From a virus: a stretch of 64,000 bases of DNA. Where the stretch lies: the IMG/VR virus record IMGVR_UViG_3300029319_009044, positions 106,909-170,908 of that record; one strand, written 5' to 3'. The position numbers and the translations under genes were made by a program. Under the pieces are notes generated by a model that was not told where the DNA came from, did not search any database, and was given only the letters and a program-made list of their open reading frames with translations. Shown in pieces: positions 58,847 to 64,000 of this stretch (position 1 is the first letter of the stretch; every line of letters starts with the position of its first letter).

Positions 58847-59185
58847 TTAAACCCAGGGCGGTGAGACTGAAGTTTGTTCAGGTTCACTTTCGATATAATT
58901 ACCATCGTCATCCATCTCTGGAATACCATCTACTATAAGCTCACAAACTATTCTTACTCCGAAGATTGAAATACCTATAATAAAAAGTATAAATGTTAGT
59001 ATAATACCAGCTACAAATCCTAAAGGTACGATTATTAAAGTAGGAATAAGTACTAATAAAGAAATAATAGATCTACTAATAATTTTTGGTTTATCTGGAG
59101 CAAACGCTGCTCCAAAAGTAGCTGCTATCATGACTGACGTCATAGCCCATATTAATACGCCGAGAAAAATAAGAACACTAATCAT
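58847..59185 (-). CDS. Small membrane protein, three helices
   Basis: 112 residues with hydrophobic segments VLIFLGVLIWAMTSVMIAATFGAAF, SIISLLVLIPTLIIVPLGFVAGIILTFILFIIGISIFG, and an acidic tail (PEMDDDGNYIESEPEQ). No known family; inner membrane. TATAAT 5 nt upstream with a TTGATA -35. Confidence 0.6.
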   Translation of the reverse strand: MISVLIFLGVLIWAMTSVMIAATFGAAFAPDKPKIISRSIISLLVLIPTLIIVPLGFVAGIILTFILFIIGISIFGVRIVCELIVDGIPEMDDDGNYIESEPEQTSVSPPWV

Positions 59186-59190
59186 ACTAA

Positions 59191-59196
59191 ATTATA
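59191..59196 (-). promoter_or_regulatory. Sigma70-like promoter -10 (TATAAT)
   Basis: 5 nt before the ATG at 59185; -35 TTGATA (59213-59218, minus) with a 16-nt spacer, inside the end of the pyrophosphatase gene. Confidence 0.5.
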
Positions 59197-59201
59197 GTAT
59201 G

Positions 59202-59813
59202 TTAAGCTGAAATATCAATAGGTTTTTGATATTTAGCTAAAGATTCAGAAGGATTGAATCTATTACAACAATCTTTAATGATATCATAAGCAAATTGTTT
59301 ACCATGCCAGTCACCTACTTCAACATATTTGTTATTTAGATCTTTATAATGCTTAAAGAAGTAAGACGCAACTTTCATAAACATGGGATCAATATCTCTA
59401 ATTGATCTATATTTTCTTACATGTGATGTCGGTGTTCCTAAAATTTTCCAATCTTGTCCTCCACTATCTTTCATATCGAGAACACCTATAACAGTACACT
59501 CTACTAAAGTTCCTCTATCTATTGGCGTATCATTGTATATTAATATATCTAAAGGATCATCATCCTCTGCTAAAGTAGAAGGAACAAAACCATAAGAGCA
59601 AGGATACTTCATAGAGCTAGGAAGACATCTATCTAATTGGAACGTATCAAGATCAGCATTGTATTCATATTTAGCAGACGTACCTTTAGGTATTTCTACT
59701 ATAGCATTTACCACCTTAGGGGAACTTTCATGCATTTCTATAAGTTCCAAATTTCTATGAGGTGCGCTTTCAAACAAACGTCTAGTGATGTTCCTAATAT
59801 CTTTTTTATTCAC
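59202..59813 (-). CDS. ppa: Inorganic pyrophosphatase
   Basis: 203 residues from a GTG. Family I soluble PPase: EIPKGTSAKYEY, YPCSYGFVPSTLAEDDDPLDILI (the D-x-D-P-L-D metal site), VLDMKDSGGQDWKIL (a D-x-G-x-D-x-K site) and a KHYKDLNNKYVEVGDWHG closing segment. It removes PPi made by polymerases and by the nucleotidyltransferases of the window. An enzyme of this kind in a phage is uncommon. AGTAAATA octamer 5 nt upstream. Confidence 0.94.
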   Translation of the reverse strand: MNKKDIRNITRRLFESAPHRNLELIEMHESSPKVVNAIVEIPKGTSAKYEYNADLDTFQLDRCLPSSMKYPCSYGFVPSTLAEDDDPLDILIYNDTPIDRGTLVECTVIGVLDMKDSGGQDWKILGTPTSHVRKYRSIRDIDPMFMKVASYFFKHYKDLNNKYVEVGDWHGKQFAYDIIKDCCNRFNPSESLAKYQKPIDISA

Positions 59814-59818
59814 TAGTA

Positions 59819-59826
59819 TATTTACT
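59819..59826 (-). promoter_or_regulatory. Late-promoter variant AGTAAATA
   Basis: 5 nt before the GTG at 59813. Confidence 0.5.
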
Positions 59827-59853
59827 AATATACTTCACCAAGGCCAGGTGTTA

Positions 59854-60258
59854 TTATATTCTTTCACCCTTTGAAGGAGGAGGTATCTCTATACCTTCGG
59901 GATCTTGCTCTATTTGTTTTTTAACTTCTTCAGGGTCTTTACCAGACATGGTACGGACTTGAAATGGTGATTGAGGAGATATTGGAATACCACCTTGTTG
60001 TGTAAGATGTACATCATCTTGCGCTATAATAACTCCTGGTGTTGTAGTTTGTGGAGTGACAGCTGCTGGAGGATGATGACCGTTACCTAATTTAACTTTA
60101 GCAGCAGTATGTGCACCTACATTACCACCAACATAGATACCGAATACCCATTTCATCATATCAGCCCATCCATCGAAGTCTGTATTACCAGTAAAAACAA
60201 ATGCAGTAGCTGCTATAAAAAGAGCTAAACCAGCTATGAATTTACGCGACTTCATCAT
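59854..60258 (-). CDS. Small membrane protein with Pro-rich cytoplasmic tail
   Basis: 134 residues (ATG 60258 or 60255). Two hydrophobic segments (FIAGLALFIAATAFVFTG; MMKWVFGIYVGGNVGAHTAA) then a His/Pro/Gln-rich tail ending IEIPPPSKGERI. Holin-like layout but long tail. Shares a base with the next gene. Function unknown. Confidence 0.55.
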   Translation of the reverse strand: MMKSRKFIAGLALFIAATAFVFTGNTDFDGWADMMKWVFGIYVGGNVGAHTAAKVKLGNGHHPPAAVTPQTTTPGVIIAQDDVHLTQQGGIPISPQSPFQVRTMSGKDPEEVKKQIEQDPEGIEIPPPSKGERI

Positions 60259-60911
60259 TATGCGTATCCTGTTTTATCTTCTGCTTCAAACTCAGCAGCA
60301 CTCGTACCTCCACCTTGCTTAATATCGATATCTTCTTCCTCATCTTTGTCCTCTTCATCAATATCAACAGCTATAAGAGTTTCTAATTCTTTCAAAGTTT
60401 CATTATCTTCAGACTTTTTAACTTCTTTAAAACCTTTCTTCATATAATGATCTATAAGCTCTTTATCTTTTTTAGGTACATTAACATTAGTAACATTAAA
60501 TGTACTACCTTTAGTAAGTCTTACGTAATCTTCTTCACCTTCATTTAACTCTAACTCTCCCTCAGAGTGCTTTAATGAATCATACTCCTCATCAGTTAAA
60601 TCTAACATAGACTTACGTCTAAGCTTAGCTACGTTATTACGATGCCATGCAAGAGCTCTCTTTAACGCCTCAGGATCATCTTTAAGATACATACTATCTC
60701 TTGGCTGCTCTTCATCTGAAGGGTCATTAGGGTTATCATAAGTAGGGTCAGATCTATACTTAGGACCTCCTCGACCATCAGCATCAGCATCTCCTGATCT
60801 TAATCTACCTGCTGAATCGTAATGCTTACCTTTAGGAGCTTCTTTAGCTTCTAAATAGATACTTGCGTAAGCTTCTTCTAAGAGCTCTTTTTCTTTAGCG
60901 TTTTTATTCAT
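60258..60911 (-). CDS. Charged protein with the N-terminal EAYxxIY motif
   Basis: 217 residues. N terminus MNKNAKEKELLEEAYASIYLEA, then low-complexity acidic/Lys text (DADADGRGGPKYRSDPTYDNPNDPS; ETLIAVDIDEEDKDEEEDIDIK). The E-A-Y-x-x-I-Y start recurs in two nearby proteins and may be a prohead-targeting peptide. Overlaps both neighbours. No known family. Confidence 0.6.
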   Translation of the reverse strand: MNKNAKEKELLEEAYASIYLEAKEAPKGKHYDSAGRLRSGDADADGRGGPKYRSDPTYDNPNDPSDEEQPRDSMYLKDDPEALKRALAWHRNNVAKLRRKSMLDLTDEEYDSLKHSEGELELNEGEEDYVRLTKGSTFNVTNVNVPKKDKELIDHYMKKGFKEVKKSEDNETLKELETLIAVDIDEEDKDEEEDIDIKQGGGTSAAEFEAEDKTGYA

Positions 60912-61228
60912 TACATGTATGCTTCGTCTTCAGGCTTATCACCATGACCTTCTTCATCGCTGTGCTTATCATAAAGCTTAGATAGAGCGTCGCGTGCTTC
61001 AGGCTTTAAATTACCGTCTGGTGTCGTTGCATGCTTAAGAAGATCAGTATCAGACATATCACCTGTCTTGTTTTCTGCATCTTCAGCATTTTCAAAACCA
61101 TCATCTTGAGCTAATTGATCTGCAGCTTGTACAGCATTACCAGTAGTTTGAATAGTCATACCACCTATCTGACCATATGCTTCGGAAAGTAGGTCCATGT
61201 CTTTTTTAAAACCATTGTGTTGTTTCAT
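60911..61228 (-). CDS. Small acidic protein with N-terminal EAYxxI motif
   Basis: 105 residues from ATG 61228, fixed by a TATAAATA 5 nt upstream; the longer frame to 61288 crosses the promoter. N terminus MKQHNGFKKDMDLLSEAYGQIGG, then QTTGNAVQAADQLAQDDGFEN and acidic/His end. Similar design to the next protein. Function unknown. Confidence 0.6.
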   Translation of the reverse strand: MKQHNGFKKDMDLLSEAYGQIGGMTIQTTGNAVQAADQLAQDDGFENAEDAENKTGDMSDTDLLKHATTPDGNLKPEARDALSKLYDKHSDEEGHGDKPEDEAYM

Positions 61229-61233
61229 ATTAA

Positions 61234-61241
61234 TATTTATA
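61234..61241 (-). promoter_or_regulatory. Late promoter octamer TATAAATA
   Basis: Exact T4 consensus 5 nt before the ATG at 61228. Confidence 0.75.
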
Positions 61242-61407
61242 CTAAACAGTACCATTTTAAAGATATCCGATCGAAGATCTCGCGGCAAAAAAATTCTGAT
61301 ACTGTTATTAGTAATCTTAATAGTATATCAGGGTTCCCATTAAAACTTCCAATTGGATTAGGAGTTGATTTTATATTATAATATACGTGTCCTGTTGAAT
61401 TAGAATT

Positions 61408-61671
61408 ATGAATGAAGATAATATAATAAAACAGGTGCGTATTGGCAGTAACTATGTCTGGCTAAAACGCTATTATGTTAGTAATGAGAGAAAGTTCTTT
61501 ATATGTGCACAAGGACCTCACTATACTATATGGAAACGAACTAGAGGAAGTACCCATAAAGCCAAAGAGATATACTTTAGATATAGAGTAGGTGCATGGC
61601 TTATAGAGATGTGTGGTAATTGGTACCCGGCTACCAATTTAATTTGCTGGATAATGCACAGAATTATCTAA
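61408..61671 (+). CDS. Small uncharacterised protein
   Basis: 87 residues, basic, Trp/Tyr-rich: YVWLKRYYVSNERKFFICAQGPHYTIWKRTRGSTHKAKEIYFRYRVGAWLIEM. No signal. TATAAT at 61377-61382 lies 25 nt upstream. The 179 bases between this gene and the divergent one at 61228 hold only these promoter elements. No family recognised. Confidence 0.5.
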   Translation: MNEDNIIKQVRIGSNYVWLKRYYVSNERKFFICAQGPHYTIWKRTRGSTHKAKEIYFRYRVGAWLIEMCGNWYPATNLICWIMHRII

Positions 61672-61674
61672 ATA
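61667..61674 (+). promoter_or_regulatory. Late-promoter variant TCTAAATA
   Basis: 5 nt before the ATG at 61680 of the ferredoxin gene, overlapping the stop of the preceding gene. Confidence 0.5.
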
Positions 61675-61679
61675 GTTAT

Positions 61680-61910
61680 ATGGCTGATATAGAAAACAAA
61701 TATCCAGATAATGTACCTGGTAAGTACTATGTTGATGAAGAGTGTATAGATTGTGATCTGTGTAGACAGACAGCACCAGATAACTTTGAACGTAATGATG
61801 ACGAGGGATACTCGTATGTATATAAACAGCCAGTGAATGCTGATGAAGAGGAGCTATGCATAGAGGCTTTAGAAGGTTGCCCTGTAGAGGCTATAGGAGA
61901 TGATGGTTAA
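61680..61910 (+). CDS. 4Fe-4S-type ferredoxin
   Basis: 76 residues from ATG 61680 (an in-frame start at 61620 overlaps the previous gene). Cys22-x2-Cys25-x2-Cys28 in EECIDCDLCRQTAPDNF, and a fourth ligand at Cys67-Pro68 (EGCPVEAIGDDG), with an additional Cys60. Single-cluster bacterial ferredoxin of the type with a Y-V-x-K-Q-P core (KQPVN). It could supply electrons to ribonucleotide reductase partners or another reductase. Overlaps the next convergent gene by 4 bases. Confidence 0.9.
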   Translation: MADIENKYPDNVPGKYYVDEECIDCDLCRQTAPDNFERNDDEGYSYVYKQPVNADEEELCIEALEGCPVEAIGDDG

Positions 61911-62524
61911 ACGTCTATAACCGTCTCTGACTCACCACCCAGCTTAGCAAATGCAGCAACCAGCTCATTGTATGCTTCTGATCCATCATCAGTAAGATAC
62001 TCTGCTGTTAACGGAGTATTGTGATAATCTTTTACTGCTTGGTCGTATTCTCTCTCAATCATACTCATACCTCTCTGATATGGATGATTACTTAAAAAGT
62101 CTTCTAGCTTTTCTATCTCATCGTTAATCTTATTCATCTCATCCTCTTTACCTTCTCTACGTGCCCTTAAACGATTTAATCCTAATCTAGCTTTCTGACT
62201 CCTTGCCTTATTGTATGATTCATAATCATTCTCTTCTTTAAATTGTTCAGTCTCATATTCTCTCTCTTTAGGTCTTTTCTTTCCTATATCTCTATTAACA
62301 AAGCGTGTTAGCTTATTAACAAAGTCTGTAGCATCTCTATCACTACCTTCTCTTTGACCACCAATACCATACTTGTTACCCATATATAGATTCATATAAG
62401 AGCTATCATCTAAGATCTGCTTAATAGTCTTACCCTCTAAAGATCTAAGAAACTCCTCAAGGGTACCCCCTTTCGGTATTAGAGCTCTAGTTTTATCTTC
62501 TAGATATATACTAAAGGATTTCAT
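61907..62524 (-). CDS. Helical protein, possible capsid-targeted internal protein
   Basis: 205 residues, highly charged helical (Arg/Lys/Glu) with MKSFSIYLEDKTRALIPKGGTLEEFLRSLEG at the start, which recalls T4 internal-protein leader peptides (MKTYQEFIAEA) in length and pattern. Mid-protein KARSQKARLGLNRLRARREGKEDEM is a strongly charged helix. Overlaps its upstream gene by 14 bases. Function unknown. Confidence 0.55.
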   Translation of the reverse strand: MKSFSIYLEDKTRALIPKGGTLEEFLRSLEGKTIKQILDDSSYMNLYMGNKYGIGGQREGSDRDATDFVNKLTRFVNRDIGKKRPKEREYETEQFKEENDYESYNKARSQKARLGLNRLRARREGKEDEMNKINDEIEKLEDFLSNHPYQRGMSMIEREYDQAVKDYHNTPLTAEYLTDDGSEAYNELVAAFAKLGGESETVIDV

Positions 62525-62840
62525 TTAGAACTTCAAAATCAAGTTTACCAGCAGGTGAGAGTTCTTTATGCATCTGATTGATATCATATTGATTACCATC
62601 CTTAATATCAATTCTTTTAGTAAATACATTATCACCTTTGATACCAACAACTAACTCATAATATAGTTCACCTTTGTATATATTACCAACTTCAACAGAA
62701 TCTTCTGCTTTATACTCATCTGACATATCTCTATATGCATCAGCCTCTGAATCATATTCAGCATCTTCATTATAGATGTTAGTATAAGCTTCTGCCATTA
62801 GGTGAGCTTCACGAGCGTTCTTATTATAGATATCAGACAT
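62511..62840 (-). CDS. Small protein with N-terminal EAYxxIY motif
   Basis: 109 residues from ATG 62840, set by an octamer 5 nt upstream. N terminus MSDIYNKNAREAHLMAEAYTNIYNE (motif E-A-Y-x-x-I-Y at residues 17-23), acidic linker, then GNIYKGELYYELVVGIKGDNVFTKRIDIKDG beta part. Unknown function; see the motif finding. Confidence 0.6.
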   Translation of the reverse strand: MSDIYNKNAREAHLMAEAYTNIYNEDAEYDSEADAYRDMSDEYKAEDSVEVGNIYKGELYYELVVGIKGDNVFTKRIDIKDGNQYDINQMHKELSPAGKLDFEVLNEIL

Positions 62841-62845
62841 ATTAT

Positions 62846-62853
62846 TATTTAGT
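62846..62853 (-). promoter_or_regulatory. Late-promoter variant ACTAAATA
   Basis: 5 nt before the ATG at 62840. Confidence 0.5.
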
Positions 62854-62857
62854 CTTT

Positions 62858-63190
62858 TTACCAAGGAACTGCAGAAATTCCTTTAGTGGGAGTAGCAGTT
62901 TTTAAATCAATAGCATTCTTTAAACTAGTTACTCGTGTTGGATAACTTCCTGTCTCCATAAACTTTAGTACTAATGTTTCAGTAAGATCATTATATGCTG
63001 TAAAGGAACTTAAAGTAGGAGACGCAACATCTGTAATACAATTATTAAAAAATACAGACGATGCATCAACTCCAGCTGAAGTATCATACCCACTTAAATT
63101 ATAACGTACTGAAATAACAACATTATTTAAACCTGATAACGCATATTGAACTTCGAGAGAATTAATTGTAGTTTCAATTTTATAAGCCAT
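62858..63190 (-). CDS. Small beta-rich protein, possibly structural
   Basis: 110 residues: MAYKIETTINSLEVQYALSG, VVISVRYNLSGYDTSAGVDASSVFFNN, FTAYNDLTETLVLKFME, ending ISAVPW. All-beta look like small phage tail or head accessory proteins. Late octamer 5 nt upstream. No family recognised. Confidence 0.55.
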   Translation of the reverse strand: MAYKIETTINSLEVQYALSGLNNVVISVRYNLSGYDTSAGVDASSVFFNNCITDVASPTLSSFTAYNDLTETLVLKFMETGSYPTRVTSLKNAIDLKTATPTKGISAVPW

Positions 63191-63195
63191 ATGGT

Positions 63196-63203
63196 TATTT
63201 ATT
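63196..63203 (-). promoter_or_regulatory. Late promoter octamer AATAAATA
   Basis: 5 nt before the ATG at 63190. Confidence 0.65.
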
Positions 63204-63419
63204 CACCCGGGTTCCAATATAAAGGGTATCTCGCGAGAGCTAAAAAATTTTTTGAGCACATGTGGTAACCATGGTTTTAGATTTGTCTCTCTATATAACC
63301 AATCTCGAACGCTGACGGTCTCTAGAAGGGGGTCTCTCAGAGGAACGGGGTCGAGAGAGAGAAACCTCTCTCGCTCAGTTACCCGAAACGAGAGAGGCTT
63401 TAGTTATGCCGATGAGAGA
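63204..63419 (-). other. Non-coding region with competing inverted repeats
   Basis: 216 bases with no convincing gene. It holds CCTCTCTCG (63365-63373), which can pair with CGAGAGAGG (63389-63397) as a 9-bp stem with a 15-nt loop; its CTCTCTCG part can instead pair with CGAGAGAG (63352-63359) as an 8-bp stem with a 6-nt loop, so the two hairpins exclude each other. On the minus strand the 9-bp hairpin comes soon after the RadA-like stop and is followed by TTT, so it may be a weak terminator or attenuator. Palindromes TCTCGCGAGA and AAAAAATTTTTT lie near 63230-63250. Confidence 0.4.
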
Positions 63420-64000
63420 TTATTTAGGAAATACGTTGCGCTTCCATACTGCATTAGCACCCCTACCAAACTTCTTAAGCTTCTTCTCGTCTACTAGCTG
63501 CTTAAGTGCTACGTACGTCTGGCCTTTAGTTAGGTTAAAGGTTGACATTACTCTCTGCTCAGTAATGTTAGGCGGGTCCATATTAAGGATCTTCTTCTTA
63601 AGCTCAGCCTTCCTATCCTTCTTGGACTTAATCTTCTTACCAGTCGTTACCTTCTCGCCGATATGGAAGCCTTTATGACCCATAATAGCCTGGACGTCGA
63701 TGCACTGACCGAATCGGTTCTTCGATACTGAGATGATGCGAGTCGTATCATCGTCGGACTCGAGGTCGTGACTGATCATCATATTGACATCAACGGAGTG
63801 AGGTACGAGGGTCGAGCCCTTCAGCTGTCCGTTCTTGGTAAGGTGCATGATGAAGATCAACACACACTCGGTCTCCTTTGCCTTATTACAAAGAGTCGAG
63901 ATGGCGTACTGCTCAAGCTGCCTACTATTCATCTTCGTTTTAGTAGTCAGGGCCTGGAACGAATCGACGACCATCACATCGTTATCCTCCATCGCCTTAG
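63420..64000 (-). CDS. RadA/RecA-like ATPase with winged-helix C terminus (5' partial)
   Basis: The frame is open past the window end, so only the C-terminal part (at least 193 residues) is seen. VMVVDSFQALTTK fits a Walker B (VVDS-x-Q) of RadA/KaiC/DnaB ATPases; VLIFIMHLTKNGQLKGSTLVPHSVDVNMMI and ISVSKNRFGQ match RadA's 'HVTK-x-G-x-x-x-G-x-x-x-x-E-H-x-V-D' and 'K-N-R-F-G'. The end (ITEQRVMSTFNLTKGQTYVALKQLVDEKKLKKFGRGANAVWKRN) looks like a winged helix instead of RadA's Lon-like domain. Codon use is richer in G/C third positions than neighbours. Probably a DNA repair or replication ATPase. Confidence 0.7.
   Translation of the reverse strand, partial: KAMEDNDVMVVDSFQALTTKTKMNSRQLEQYAISTLCNKAKETECVLIFIMHLTKNGQLKGSTLVPHSVDVNMMISHDLESDDDTTRIISVSKNRFGQCIDVQAIMGHKGFHIGEKVTTGKKIKSKKDRKAELKKKILNMDPPNITEQRVMSTFNLTKGQTYVALKQLVDEKKLKKFGRGANAVWKRNVFPK

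Noticed and set aside
1-64000. Insertion sequences or transposases
   Set aside because: No transposase-like protein or terminal inverted repeats with target duplications were seen.

Overview
The window is a contiguous, gene-dense, A+T-rich stretch of a tailed-phage genome of the T4-like myovirus type. It carries a recognisable T4-type head and neck module (portal gp20, neck gp13, head-completion gp4, prohead protease gp21, core/scaffold gp22, capsid gp23, sheath stabiliser gp15), a gp5-type lysozyme hub, a clamp-loader-like gene, class I ribonucleotide reductase and promoters ending in TAAATA that match the T4 late-promoter core. Both window edges cut genes. The host cannot be read directly. 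A secreted DUF1549/DUF1553 protein next to a DUF1501 protein is a hallmark of the Planctomycetes-Verrucomicrobia-Lentisphaerae (PVC) group, so a marine PVC bacterium is my best guess (inference). CsgG/CsgF, lipoproteins, an outer-membrane-barrel-like protein and heptose genes point to a Gram-negative host.

Layout. 0-2.6 kb: sugar-nucleotide genes. 2.6-6.4 kb: small conserved genes, clamp-loader-like, GroES-like and DinG-like helicase. 6.4-14.8 kb: virion head and neck genes ending in gp23 and a strong terminator. 14.9-30.3 kb: a structural ORF, then on the minus strand a lectin-like protein and two giant repetitive fibre paralogues (about 2280 and 2260 aa). 30.3-32.8 kb (minus): QueF, P-loop kinase, formyltransferase and DUF3307. 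32.9-38.6 kb (plus): two small membrane proteins, CsgF, CsgG, a curlin-repeat protein, a FecR-domain protein and a CHASE2 nucleotidyl cyclase. 38.6-48.5 kb: a DpdA/TGT-like transglycosylase, a gp5 hub split in two genes, ClpP-like protease, NrdA/NrdB, a phosphoribosyltransferase and an amidase endolysin. 48.5-52.5 kb: candidate holin and spanin genes, then a heptose/glycosylation operon (GT9-like, methyltransferase, HldC-like, HldA-like, cupin). 52.6-55.6 kb: the PVC-type gene pair, ending in a bidirectional terminator. 55.6-64 kb (mostly minus): outer-membrane-like barrel, GH24 lysozyme, tmRNA, EF-hand protein, inorganic pyrophosphatase, several small proteins sharing an N-terminal motif, ferredoxin, and a RadA-like ATPase cut by the window end.

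How the parts may work together. QueF (preQ0 to preQ1) and the DpdA-like enzyme suggest 7-deazaguanine DNA modification. The csgFG-curlin genes lie in one operon with a FecR/CHASE2-cyclase pair, suggesting a phage-encoded surface-secretion and signalling cassette. The heptose and epimerase genes suggest surface or virion glycan remodelling. About 22 promoters have the same geometry: an octamer ending in TAAATA, then exactly 5 nt, then the start codon. By T4 geometry this places transcription starts at the start codon, that is, leaderless late mRNAs. A second set (TTGAAx, 16 nt, TATAAT, 5-6 nt, ATG) shows the same closeness. All functions are assigned by reading motifs; no database search was possible.
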